Below, in pieces: positions 23,560-36,026 of a stretch of 64,000 nucleotides of DNA. Origin of the DNA: Timema cristinae (taxonomy: Eukaryota > Arthropoda > Insecta > Phasmatodea > Timematidae); assembly GCA_039000515.1 (NCBI GenBank), contig JBCFYV010000012.1, positions 128,474,652 to 128,538,651 on the forward strand. Reading direction: 5' to 3'. A program made the translations under genes and the position numbers. A model generated the notes under the pieces. That model ran no database searches. It was not told the origin of the DNA and saw nothing but the letters and a program-made list of their open reading frames with translations. The first letter of the stretch is position 1, and each line of letters begins with the position of its first letter.

Positions 23560-23785
23560 ACTGGGCTGACGATGACGGGGAGCTCATAGAACTTCAATCA
23601 TGCTCGGGTGTAGGCCTACCTACTGAGGTTTTTTTGGTATAGTTTCCCACTCTACCTCCAAGCAAATATGGGTACAATTCCTCTAAATTCAATCTTCCCC
23701 ATCCCAAACAATATATCAACTACTAGGCCTTCATATGCATATAACCTAAACGAGCAGGAAGACGCAATGCTAAAAAATAGTTCTT
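23560..23785 (+). mobile_element. Degenerate SINE, family B
   Basis: GACGATGACGGGGAGCTC at the left and ATAACCTAAACGAGCAGGAA with GACGCAATGCTAA at the right align with the copy at 20982. The B-box is damaged, so this is an old copy. Confidence 0.6.
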
Positions 23786-23814
23786 AATTGCTTCAAGAGG
23801 GGTTTAGTGTCCTT

Positions 23815-26466
23815 GACATCTTGTGCTGGGAGCTTGTGTGACATGACAAGACAACTACTGGGAGCTTGTGTGACATGACAAGACCCCTACTGGGAGCTTG
23901 TGTGACATGACAAGACAACTACTGGGAGCTTGTGTGACATGACAAGACAACTACTGGGAGCTTGTGTGACATGACAAGACAACTACTGGGAGCTTGTGTG
24001 ACATGACAAGACCACTACTGGGAGCTTGTGTGACATGACAAGACAACTACTGGGAGCTTGTGTGACATGACAAGACAACTACTGGGAGCTTGTGTGACAT
24101 GACAAGACAACTACTGGGAGATTCTGTGACATGACAAGACCACTACTGGGAGCTTGTGTGACATGACAAGACAACTACTGGGAGCTTGTGTGACATGACA
24201 AGACAACTACTGGGAGCTTGTGTGACATGACAAGACAACTACTGGGAGATTCTGTGACATGACAAGACCACTACTGGGAGCTTGTGTGACATGACAAGAC
24301 AACTACTGGGAGCTTGTGTGACATGACAAGACAACTACTGGGAGATTCTGTGACATGACAAGACAACTACTGGGAGCTTGTGTGACATGACAAGACCACT
24401 ACTGGGAGATTCTGTGACATGACAAGGCAACTACTGGGAGCTTGTGTGACATGACAAGACCACTACTGGGAGCTTGTGTGACATGACAAGACAACTACTG
24501 GGAGATTCTGTGACATGACAAGACAACTACTGGGAGCTTGTGTGACATGACAAGACCACTACTGGGAGCTTGTGTGACATGACAAGACAACTACTGGGAG
24601 CTTGTGTGACATGACAAGACAACTACTGGGAGCTTGTGTGACATGACAAGACAACTACTGGGAGATTCTGTGACATGACAAGACCACTACTAACATCTTG
24701 TGCTGGGAGCTTCTGTGACATGACAAGACCACTACTGGGAGCTTGTGTGACATGACAAGACAACTACTGGGAGCTTGTGTGACATGACAAGACAACTACT
24801 GGGAGCTTGTGTGACATGACAAGACAACTACTGGGAGATTCTGTGACATGACAAGACCACTACTGGGAGCTTGTGTGACATGACAAGACAACTACTGGGA
24901 GCTTGTGTGACATGACAAGACAACTACTGGGAGCTTGTGTGACATGACAAGACAACTACTAACATCTTGTGCTGGGAGCTTCTGTGACATGACAAGACCA
25001 CTACTGGGAGCTTCTGTGACATGACAAGACCACTACTGGGAGCTTGTGTGACATGACAAGACAACTACTAACATCTTGTGCTGGGAGCTTCTGTGACATG
25101 ACAAGACCACTACTGGGAGCTTGTGTGACATGACAAGACAACTACTGGGAGCTTGTGTGACATGACAAGACAACTACTAACATCTTGTGCTGGGAGCTTC
25201 TGTGACATGACAAGACCACTACTGGGAGCTTCTGTGACATGACAAGACCACTACTGGGAGCTTGTGTGACATGACAAGACCACTACTGGGAGCTTGTGTG
25301 ACATGACAAGACCACTACTGGGAGCTTGTGTGACATGACAAGACCACTACTGGGAGATTCTGTGACATGACAAGGCAACTACTGGGAGCTTGTGTGACAT
25401 GACAAGACCACTACTGGGAGATTCTGTGACATGACAAGACCACTACTGGGAGCTTGTGTGACATGACAAGACCACTACTGGGAGCTTGTGTGACATGACA
25501 AGACCACTACTGGGAGCTTGTGTGACATGACAAGACCACTACTGGGAGATTCTGTGACATGACAAGACCACTACTGGGAGCTTGTGTGACATGACAAGAC
25601 CACTACTGGGAGCTTCTGTGACATGACAAGACCACTACTTGGAGCTTCTGTGACATGACAAGGCAACTACTGGGAGCTTCTGTGACATGACAAGACCACT
25701 ACTGGGAGCTTGTGTGACATGACAAGACCACTACTGGGAGCTTGTGTGACATGACACAACTACTACTGGGAGCTTCTGTGACATGACAAGGCAACTACTG
25801 GGAGCTTCTGTGACATGACAAGACCACTACTGGGAGCTTCTGTGACATGACAAGACCACTACTTGGAGCTTCTGTGACATGACAAGACCACTACTGGGAG
25901 CTTCTGTGACATGACAAGACCACTACTTGGAGCTTCTGTGACATGACAAGACCACTACTGGGAGCTTCTGTGACATGACACAACTACTACTGGGAGCTTC
26001 TGTGACATGACAAGACCACTACTGGGAGCTTCTGTGACATGACAAGACCACTACTGGGAGCTTCTGTGACATGACAAGACCACTACTTGGAGCTTCTGTG
26101 ACATGACAAGACCACTACTGGGAGCTTCTGTGACATGACAAGACCACTACTTGGAGCTTCTGTGACATGACAAGACCACTACTGGGAGCTTCTGTGACAT
26201 GACAAGACAACTACTTGGAGCTTCTGTGACATGACAAGGCAACTACTGGGAGCTTCTGTGACATGACAAGACCACTACTGGGAGCTTCTGTGACATGACA
26301 AGACCACTACTGGGAGCTTCTGTGACATGACACAACTACTACTGGGAGCTTCTGTGACATGACAAGGCAACTACTGGGAGCTTCTGTGACATGACAAGAC
26401 CACTACTGGGAGCTTCTGTGACATGACAAGACAACTACTGGGAGCTTGTGTGACATGACACGATAG
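23815..26466. repeat. 32-bp minisatellite, about 82 copies
   Basis: The unit contains CTACTGGGAGCTTGTGTGAC and ATGACAAGAC, period 32. Variants are clustered: CTTGTG units dominate the left, CTTCTG units the right, and a longer unit with AACATCTTGTGCTGGGAGCT recurs near 24690, 24958, 25068 and 25176, which marks block duplications. It lies upstream of the first AOAH exon seen, probably in the intron after the signal-peptide exon. Confidence 0.97.
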
Positions 26467-26744
26467 CTATTAACATCTTTACCTGAAATCATCCTATATT
26501 CATGGCCAAACATCGGCCATTGATCACTTTGAAATACATCTTTTTACCAGTCCATTCCTTGTTCTTTCTTAGTTTTATATCTTACACATATTATATGCCT
26601 TTAATTTTGAAAGTCAGCAATATTACACCAAAATAGACAAAGGATTTAACATAACAATAGAAATGTTTGATACTGGACAGATCAATATTAGTTGGTCTTG
26701 TTTCTAGTTTCTCACCTTCGTAACAGCCACAGCCTCCCCCCTAG

Positions 26745-27313
26745 CAGGGCCGGTCCAAGACGTGTGCGACATGTGCAAATGCACACACAAACAATTCAGG
26801 GGGCGAGACTCTACGGGGCGGCAGGGTTGAGGGGAGGTGTAATGTTAGTTTTGATTCTCAATCAGTCACCCAACCTCCGTGCGAGTCCTTTATTGACAAT
26901 CTCATACTCGCTTTATTTATAGTTCGGCGTGTTGCAATTCACTACTTATTATATTTAGTTTATATCGTGTTCTGTGAAATTTTGTATAAGTTGTGTTTTC
27001 AATTATTATTTTGGTGCAAACCGTTTTAGCAGGTACTGTACTCTGTGAAGTGTATTGCTGTCATTATTATGTTTTTACTTTTTGTCATTTCTGTTTTTAT
27101 AATAATATTAAATCTACTTTTTAAAACAGTTTCTAAAATGTTTTCCAAACTTTCTGCAGCCAAAAATAGAAAATGGAAATTAAAAACGTGACAAGAAACT
27201 AAGTGAAGCGCTAAACTAACGTGTAATTATTTAATGAAGGCAAGCGCTAGTAAAGAAAGTGAAAGTGAAATTGAAACTGAATGTAACAATGACCATCTGT
27301 TGAAACAGCGCTC
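26745..27313 (+). mobile_element. Possible 5' part of another hAT element, ends at gap
   Basis: It starts CAGGGCCGGTCCAAGA, a hAT-like terminus. From about 27138 the sequence can be read, with stops, as a basic peptide (FSKLSAAKNRKWKLK) and then SASKESESEIETECNNDHLL, like the start of zinc-finger hAT transposases. The gap at 27314 hides the rest. Confidence 0.4.
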
Positions 27314-27413
27314 NNNNNNNNNNNNNNNNNNNNNNNNNNNNNNNNNNNNNNNNNNNNNNNNNNNNNNNNNNNNNNNNNNNNNNNNNNNNNNNNNNNNNNN
27401 NNNNNNNNNNNNN
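27314..27413. other. Assembly gap, 100 N
   Basis: Exactly 100 N; the true size is unknown. The two sides seem to belong to different repeats (hAT-like left, LTR-element 3' end right). Confidence 1.
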
Positions 27414-27415
27414 TC

Positions 27416-27649
27416 CTAAGGGAACCAACGTCAACAATAGATAGGGAAGGGACAGATATTAGTGAAAACTTGTCACCGGAGAAAGACTTAGGGTCTAGTC
27501 TTTTACCAAGAAGTTGTAGTTTAGATTTTTCTAATGAAGATGAAACAAAAACTAACAGTCCGGAATTAATTGTGCTACCCAGGATTATTCCAGAGAGGCG
27601 CTATCCTGCAAGGCAGAGGAAGCCCACGGGATACTATCTAGATGTGTGA
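27416..27649 (+). pseudogene. C-terminal end of an LTR-retrotransposon polyprotein
   Basis: An open frame of 77 residues enters from the gap and ends TGA. It has an acidic Ser-rich stretch and then RRYPARQRKPTGYYLDV, the RRSxRxRKPPxY type of tail found at the end of gypsy/copia polyproteins. It is followed by a polypurine tract and an LTR-like sequence, which supports the reading. Confidence 0.5.
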
Positions 27650-27748
27650 TCCTAATGACTTTCCTGAATAGAGAGAAGAAAAAACCTCTCAGTGTGATTG
27701 ATATGTATTATAGTGGCTCAGGAGAGCCTTTTAAAAAGGAGGGAATAG

Positions 27749-28026
27749 TGTAACGTATAGCTGTAGTGACTATTCTGCGAGTGCAGTGAGTGTACCCACC
27801 TCTGTAACTGGAATGTGGAAAGAGGGGGTGGGGGCGACAGCTGCAAATAGTCAGGTAGCAGTTTAGTTTTCCTGTGAGTTCGTTTGGGACTGGTCGTGTT
27901 AAACTAGTGTTGTGGACATGGTGTCCAAGTATTAAACGTGTATATATTGATGTATGATAGTTGTATTAAGATGTGTACCCTTAAGTGTAAATATATATAT
28001 CATTTGTAAATAGAAAACACGCTACA
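27749..28026 (+). mobile_element. Probable 3' LTR, 278 bp
   Basis: It starts TGTAACG and ends GCTACA, with a purine tract AAAAAGGAGGGA just before it at 27734-27745. No second copy is in the window, so the partner LTR would lie in the gap or is lost. Confidence 0.45.
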
Positions 28027-28132
28027 CATATTTTTGGCATGATTCGCCAACCGATTCAACTCCTTATCGAAGTTTAGATTTATATAAAATATGCTCACTT
28101 TGAAATCTGTGTTGTTCAATTTTCTCTCTCTC

Positions 28133-28223
<91 letters not shown>

Positions 28224-28376
28224 CAGGTTATATAGTTGTATAAAAACATATTTATCTTGATAATACGCTTTATCTATATTGAAAAATCATTAGTTGCCTG
28301 TTATTTATTAGAATAAATAATATACATTTTGAAATGATAATTTAGGCCCTAATATTGTTTCTATCTCAGAGAAGAC
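28027..28376. repeat. (TA)n microsatellite and AT-rich flank
   Basis: A TG tract at 28133-28145 passes into about 37 TA repeats, 28146-28219. It has no coding value. Confidence 0.95.
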
Positions 28377-28553
28377 ATGTGTGATACGGAGTACATGTTC
28401 TGTGTGGTAGAACTCCCTCCTTACTCAAATGATAACATTATTAGACACAAGTATTCTGATGTTGAATGTACCGATTCAGAATTCCAAAGCTCTGAAAAAG
28501 ATGATAGTTATGTGATTAGTTCAATTGAAAATGAAGAATTTCGAGTTGTATAG
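28377..28553 (+). pseudogene. Acidic transposase-like N-terminal fragment
   Basis: An open frame of 58 residues, acidic and Ser-rich (DSEFQSSEKDDSYVISSIEN). After the TAG the frame continues ESDDDLPRLLM. The composition resembles the N-terminus of piggyBac-type transposases, but no catalytic part is present and the family is unsure. Confidence 0.3.
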
Positions 28554-28659
28554 GAAAGTGACGATGACCTACCTAGATTGTTGATGAGAAAGATACCTCC
28601 GTCAAAAATAATATAACAGGAAACATAGATGTTTAATATCTTCTTAAATAATCCCACAA

Positions 28660-31440
28660 TTTGTACCATGGGTAGGTACCAACTGTGAAAAAATTACGTC
28701 CACGAAATTGCCCCAACCCCCATTTTAAAAATTCAAGCTTTTTATTACAATAGTTTGTTCTTTGCTTGTTCCGGATTGTTCCGCAAAAATTTTCGTTTGT
28801 TCTGTTTTGATAGCCCACAAATGATATGCTTACATTGGTGGGGCCAAATTCACGGTAACGCACCCCCCCCCCCCACACACACACACACACATACACACAC
28901 ACTTTGGAAAAAATACATTTTTATGGTTGTGATCGTTTGTTTCGCATTTTTGTAGCGTGTCAATCAGACAAATTGCACAGCTACAATTAAGTATCAATAT
29001 TTTAATAATTTACGAAAGAAAGCAACAATATTAACATATTTAAAAAATAATCTACCTCAAAGTTTATTTTCTTTGGCTAGATGCAGCCAAATAAAATTAC
29101 GTATATTCCTAAATTGAATCACGTAGGTGTTCAAAAATATTGCCTTTTGATAAATACTGTAGCAGGTATCAAAGAAGAGGATTAATATTTTCATATTTAT
29201 GAATACAATACTTTAACGCATGCTCTCTGCCATTGGATGATGTCGGATAAATTTACATACACTTGCCATGCTGTCTATAAGAAAATATAGTAAAGTACAT
29301 CTATATCACAAATTCTCATTAAAATAATAGCTGAGCCTGAATATTATAATCATACCAAATATATTTAAATAAAAGCTGCCTTAGTATCTACTCACCATTT
29401 CAAGATGTTCTTGGATTTATTTGCCGCGTGCGGGAAAAGAAAAAAATTATTCAATGATGGCTGCCACACGTACTATCACAACTACATCTGATGAAAGAAA
29501 GAAGAGTGTATTGAGATCGACACACTGACCACTCCTCGTCTGAGAAGACTAAAGGCTATCCAAGGAACCATGTTTCCCCTTTCCCTGCAAGCGGCAGTCC
29601 CTGGTTCACTTCTCTTTCCCCCCGCCTTCGTCCGTCCCTCTCTCTCCTTTTCTATATTCCTGAGTTTATCACCCTTTCGCTTTGTTCCGTTCGTATCAGA
29701 TTTGGGACTATATATAGGGCTGCTCTCAGGTTCACATTATACCCATTCTTCTACAACACAGCGTCGAAGGAGGAACTTCTACACCGTCACGCAACGAAGA
29801 ATACGACGACCATGAGGTGTTGGGCGCCAGATCCACCGCCGCGCTGGACAGGACGACATACTTCCAGTACTAAAGTATCCTGTAAACATCGTCAAGTCCT
29901 TATGACTTAGAGTCTAGTTTTTGTTGTAAAACTAGACAATGTCTACTCAGACATATTTTGTAACCTGTATATTGTCGGAGATGATTTTCTTTTGTTTTGA
30001 TAGTATGTCGAGTTGACAGTTAATCCACTTCAAGTTTTGTTCACTCCAAAAGTAAAAGGTTTATTTTATTGGTTAGATATTGTGTCCTCCAGTCTGAAAG
30101 ACAAGTCTCATTAAGACTATTCCTAGATTTTGTATATCAGTCCTAGAAACTGTTTCTCTGTATCCATATGAACAGACTTTACGTTGTGAGCCTTTGGCTT
30201 GGAATGCAGTAATGTCTTAGTCAAAGACTTAGTAATCTCCACAAGTTCAATTTATATATGTTGAGCTAATGTTTCTCAGGACGCCGTGAACGGCATGTGC
30301 ACCTGTTTAATTTTAGGATGGATTGTTTTCCAAATCACAGTTGGGTTAATGGAAATCTATATTTTGAATTTGGTAAATAGTCACGCTTCTCGTGCAGTAT
30401 TAGCTTTGGTGAGCAACCCGTGGAACTGCACTTGAGTCATAGTGGGTCCGCGCAAATAATACCTTTTTTCTTTGCCTGTTTTTTAGGCTCCTATTGTTTT
30501 TGTGTTGCTCTTAGTGTAATTACAATTAAATTTGTTTGTACTAGTGAATGATCTGGCAGTACCGAGAGGGAAAGAGACCAGCCATAGTACTTTTTGTTGA
30601 CACCTGTTTATTATCCATCGACCACCGTTAGCTACAGACCTTTCTATTATTCATCATTATCCTAAATGTTTTGAGGAGATTATCTTAAAACCCAGCCAAG
30701 CAAGCTCATTAAAATTTATATGTATATCTTGTTTGATACCTTTTGTTAATAACAACTTCATTGTTTTCTCCTTTAGAAAACGTCTACCTGTAGCCTGGCC
30801 CCAGGTCAGCCCTTGTAGCTACAGCAAGACAATTATCATTTGTAACTATCTTCAAACCTATACTCTTGTAAACCTAATAATAATTATTTCTGTTTTTAAT
30901 AAACTTATTTATTGTTTAACAAATTCTTTCTTACATTTAAATTTCACCTTGTTTGTAAAGTTATCAAATTACATCCATAAGGAGTAATGCCTCATTGTTA
31001 ATCTTTTTATATACGTCCCAAAAATTAACTATACTTTAACATTTGGCATCCATGAATTCGTCCTTCTCCCGTTTTAAAACTTTTTTTTTTAGTTCCGGAT
31101 TATTCCGTAAAAAATTTCAGTTTGTTCCGTTTTGATACGCTCACAAATGATTTGTTTACTTTGAACCACCATGAAGATGCCTTACCGTCCTTTCCCCCTA
31201 AAATCATTAAAAAAAATTTTTTTTATGATTGCAATAATTTGTTCTTCGTTTGTTCTGAATTGTTCTGGAAAAAATAGTTTGATATGTTTTTATACACCCA
31301 TAAATTGTATGCACGTCCATGAAGTTGACCCTCCCCCCATATTTTAAAAATTAATATTTTTATGATTGCAATACTTTGTTCTTCGTTTGTTCCGGAAGGT
31401 TCCTAAAAATAAATACGCACATTTTGTTTTGCCAGGACAA
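28660..31440 (+). repeat. Region with dispersed TTGTTCCGGATTGTTCCG repeats
   Basis: Units of about 110-170 bases sharing TTTGTTC(T)TCG/TTG, TTCCGGATTGTTCCG, GTTTTGATA and CACAAATGATATGC occur at about 28690-28860, 31080-31170, 31230-31330 and 31360-31440; an inverted copy lies at 46690-46850. Between them, 28866-28902 is a C run plus CA repeat. No gene is recognised in 28900-31060. Confidence 0.6.
29700..29760 (+). promoter_or_regulatory. TATA-like site
   Basis: GGGACTATATATAGGGCTGC with TCAGG about 15 bases on resembles a TATA box and initiator. No gene is visible after it; it could be a decayed LTR promoter. Confidence 0.2.
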
Positions 31441-31891
31441 CACAAGATTTACTTACACTAAGAGCGTGGATTGACGCCTTTATGGCAACCATATTCTTTC
31501 TCCACATGAACACACACAACTTTTAAAAATAGATATTTTATCTTTCCAATCAATAATTAGTTCTTGGTTCATTTTAATTTCTTTTTGGGAATCTTTCCAT
31601 TTATTTCTTTTATGAAGCCTCGATAATTTTTGCTAGTAGTAGCTCTCTCACATTCTTTCAAAACTTGAACATTTTTTGTTTAAAGTTTGTTGTTAGTTTG
31701 AGTTCCTTAACATGTTTATTATTATTTTGTTCTGAATTTCTTTTTAAAAACCGTGTTTATTTCATGTTGATAGTTTTAAAATTAATATATTCTTATCACC
31801 ATGCTAAGCTTCATTTCCTCACCTCAACTAGATAAAATATAACAAAATTTGTATTTTGGATTTGATAACTTTATTAGTTTGTTGCAGATTA

Positions 31892-32518
31892 TGTAACGTT
31901 CTGGATTTACGTTACCGCGATGGGCGCCTATCGAAGAATTATGATGAATACACTTTTCATTTTGACTTGTTTTTTATTGCTGAATCAGTTTAATTACTGC
32001 GAAAATAGATCATGTCGAAATATATACGCGGGCTAGCGCGGACAGGTGTTGCTAGACGCCAAGTGAGTTCTGGACACCAACTGCCAACTCCCAACTAAAA
32101 CACTTCCCAACTGACCACTGCCTTTATGTTGCACCACACTTTGTATATATTCCTTGCACATGGAAGCTTCGAGAAGGTTTAGTTTAGAAAAACAAAATAC
32201 AAGACAAAAACATCTCGGTCTTACTGGGAGGTTCTAGAGCCGGAAAATGACTCAAGTTACATTTTAAAATCTCTCTTCGAACCATCGAGAAGAGGAAGTT
32301 ATTATTTGAAAAATATATATATCGTCAAACTGACTTGGCTGGTGTCACGTGCGTGACGTCACTGATCAGTGGCTTTTGCCTTCTTAGAAGAAGAAGTGCT
32401 TTAAGCGCCATTTAATATACTACATACTTTAAATGAAATAAGATATGTTTATAAAATTAGGACGATATTATTGTCAATACTTTCACATACTTTTCAGGGG
32501 CAAATCAATTACATTACA
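31892..32518 (-). repeat. 3' LTR, 627 bp
   Basis: It is intact and uninterrupted, and serves as the empty-site reference for the insertion in the other LTR: CTTCTTAGAAGAAG is continuous here near 32385. Confidence 0.95.
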
Positions 32519-35460
32519 ATACCCCCAAAGTGTATCTGAAAGTAGAGACCTAGTCGTATACTTTTTGATACGCTTTGCTAAAAAAAAAAAAAAAAGGCGG
32601 CATGATCATTTTTCGCACACCCTGTATAAAATTTCACAAGTTACAATATTTTGAAACATCCTGTATAACATTTCACAAATTGGATAAATTCAAATAATTT
32701 GGAACACTCTGTATAATGTTGTTCTTGAATGATAATACTATTTGAAGTGGTGTTCTCCGACTGTAAGTTTACATGGAGTTTATATATATATATATATATA
32801 TAAGTTGAAGTTATACAAATCAAACATTAAAATATAAAATGTTAATCAAAAAGTTGAAATTAGAGGAATCAAATATCAAGATATAAAATTGTTAAGTATA
32901 ATTACAATTAATTGAAATAAAATAATCTAAGTGATTATATAAAAATTTGAATTTAATTATTACTAATCAAAGTTTTTTTATTTTTTTATTTTAAAAAAAA
33001 AACAAAATTCGTTGCTATAACGTCCTTAAGATTGATTAAAATACATTAAACTTTTTAATAAAAGATGGAATATAATTGTCACTAATCAAAGTGTCTTTTA
33101 ATCATTTATTGGTTTAAACACTTCGTTGCACTTTTTATTCATTTTTTATTGATCCTTCACGGATCCACTTTTAATTATTAGTATTAATGACGATCCTTCA
33201 CGGATCCACTTTTACTATTATTTTAACATACTTAACAAACACTCTTAATGCTACACATACCCTTAAAAAGCCTGACTGCCAAATTCGCTATATGAGCCAT
33301 CACTTGAAATACATTTACTGAATACTTAGCTTAAAAACACAAAAAAGAATTTACAAAATAAACCCAATTACTTAAAAGATAATATATTACATTGTTTCGG
33401 ACAGAGAAAGGATAATAACAGAACATCTGAATCACCTTACCAAAATCTTTATTTATGAGAATACCTAACCTCAAAACAAATTTAAAATATTTGAATTATA
33501 TATACGATATACGATAATCTTGGAATCATAAAATATTTAAAATTATTTTTTTTCCTTCTTAATTGAATAATGAATTTCTCATTACTGAAAAAATCTTTAA
33601 ATGCATCTTTCTCAATTGATTACAATCTTTTGACTATTGCCTATTTGCCTTAGGCATTAAAAAAAATGAAATTATAATAAAATCTGTAGTAGCTTAATTA
33701 GGTCTAACACCCTAATTAGCTCTCATCCTTGTTAATACACTAGCAGTATTACATCACGTAATCACAGAATACCCTTTTAAACTTCTTCACAATCTCCTCA
33801 ATATCTTTAAATTTTAATCCAGAATTAACCATTGGATATTTATCGCATATTATTTAGTGGAAATCTTAGGCCTCTGCCTCATTTATTATAACTGACTCTT
33901 AAAGGCTGCGTTGTGCTAGCTCTATGTTTGTGAATACCTGTTACCTGAACTTTGGTGATCCCTTTGACTCACCACTTATAAAAATGAAATTATTCTTCAT
34001 GGCTTAATACACCTTACTCAATAAACCTCAACTTCCTCACTCAATAAACCTAATCTCCTTAACGCTGCTAGATGCCCTCGGGCCATCCTTAAACACATAA
34101 CGACGATTAATTAATCTAGATCATGGCTTGCCCATAGCTAAGACCATATCTGAAAAAACCTCAATTCCACTTTCTCAACCTATATACCTCAATGAAAAGA
34201 CCTCAACTCCACTATCTCAAAAATGCTTTTAAACAAGACTACTGGCCTCTTATTTCCACTCACCTTAACATACTGTAATAAGCACTCAAGTGCATATCTA
34301 AATTAATTTCTCTAGATATCTTAGATCATACTCTTCAGCTTATCAGCCTACTCTGTGATTTATTTAATATCTGAATCAAAATCGTTGAATTTATTGCCAT
34401 TTAATTAATTAAAATAACCCCCACATAAATATTAAAATCCTTATCTTGATTATAAAAAAATGCATCATTGATGAAATAATATATTTATTCAGATTTCCAA
34501 GATCGTCTATTAATTAATAAAACTTCCTAACTCTTTTCTTAAATTTAAATTATATAAATTTTTAAAACTCAAAATTGCCCTGTTAGCCTAATTTTTACTC
34601 AAATAATTACTTAAACAATAGTTTACAATTAACCAAAAATATTACCTACTCTTAGAATATACTTAGACCCTAATATCTCCTCGCGTGCTTTAGGGCTTTC
34701 ACGCACCTCCAGCTGACAAACTTATCCAAGCCCTCACCTCACCTTCTATCTGATGTTATCCCTTGCATGCTTCTAAGGGTCCATGCCTCCTCCTTATCTG
34801 TTCTCCTATTTTGATTTGTACAACTTTCTAAAATTATGCTAAGTCCAAATGTTATTAATCTAAATTGATAAGAATTTATATTTTTATACTTATAGATTTT
34901 ATACTTAATGTACCGGGTTTGACTCTGACTTATTGAACTAAAAAAAAAAAAAAGTGATTTTATCTTTCCTGGCCAAAGTCAGTTTGTGTTGTCGTCTTAG
35001 CTTCCGAAGAAAGATGTTTTCAGACTGTTGTTTTGTTGTAGAAATAACAATAGATGACCACCTGTATTAAGTGCGATGTAGGAATGACAGACCACCTCTC
35101 ATTTTGACAAAAGAAATATTAGTTCTACCCTTTTCAAAAAAAAGAGATTAGTGTCACTTTTCGTGTTTGGTCGTTTATGGTTTCTTTACAATTTCCTTTT
35201 TGAGATGTGTTTCAGGTGTGACACTTTTACCTTTCTTCAAACTAGTACGCAGTTATAACTTTGCAGAATTCTGAGTATATTTTAACCACTGCGTATTTCC
35301 TAGGAAGAAAAAGCCATTTTAGCATCTCTCTCATCTTGTTAGTTTTTGTGCTACAGGTCAGGTTCGAACTCTTGCATAGTCATTTTACTATTTAATCATG
35401 TAAATACAATCCTGTTCCTATCCTTTATAATTAATGTAGTTGAAAAAATGTTTAGATATC
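32519..35460. other. Interior of LTR element, AT-rich, no coding seen
   Basis: Very AT-rich sequence with many stops in all frames. A 36-base stretch around GATCCTTCACGGATCCACTT is doubled near 33152 and 33191. A (TA)n run lies at 32779-32801. It may be a long 3' non-coding part or foreign sequence within the element. Confidence 0.5.
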
Positions 35461-35464
35461 TGTC

Positions 35465-35790
35465 TTGCTATAATAGGGTTTTAATTCTGTGACATTAAAA
35501 ACACCTCTAATCTTAAGAGTCTCAGGGTCTTGAATTAAGTATACATTTTGACCTATTTGATATTTTACCTGATATGGTCCTTCATATAGTAAAAAGAACT
35601 TTTTTACTTCCTTATTCAAAGCTGATGATAACTGATGATTTTTTACAAAACTAACTGGCCATTTGCGTATTCAATAGGTTTAAGAATCTTTTTATCATGG
35701 TACCGGGTTCGTTTCTCTGCTGTATCTTTTAATCTTTTTACTGCTAGATGTAATTTAGTTTGATGATCTATTTCTAACCTTGCTTGTTGC
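35465..35790 (-). pseudogene. Integrase C-terminal remnant of the LTR element
   Basis: Read on the minus strand, with one frameshift, it gives KRLKDTAEKRTRYHDKKI and then LYEGPYQVKYQIGQNVYLI and GVFNVTELKPYY. The GPY box and the VFNVxxLKPY ending are typical of Ty3/gypsy integrases. The catalytic core lies nowhere in the window. Confidence 0.85.
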
Positions 35791-36026
35791 TACTTATAAT
35801 TGTTTACTTTACAATTTCTACAAATACGCACAACCTTCTCTTGTACAGGAAATATTACTTCTATTTCACTGAATTTGTACCTTTTAAATTTACTTAAATT
35901 TCTATTTTAACTTTTCTTACTACGACTAAATGATTATAGTTACCCTTATTTTACTTATTTAAAATTTAAATCTTTAGTTAAACTGCTAATTTTTTACATT
36001 TATATAATCCGAAATTTAAAGTTTAT

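Noticed and set aside
1..26466. Regularly spaced repeats resembling a CRISPR array
   Set aside because: The units are head-to-tail with no unique spacers, the genome is eukaryotic and no cas genes are present.
26483..26560. Possible AOAH signal-peptide exon with donor TTTCAG/GTAAAG on the minus strand
   Set aside because: The phase would fit, but the reading (FGHEYRMIS) has no signal peptide and no CxxC partner, and the only full open frame is short.
28064..28249. Open frame with Tyr-Ile repeats
   Set aside because: It is the translation of the (TA)n microsatellite.
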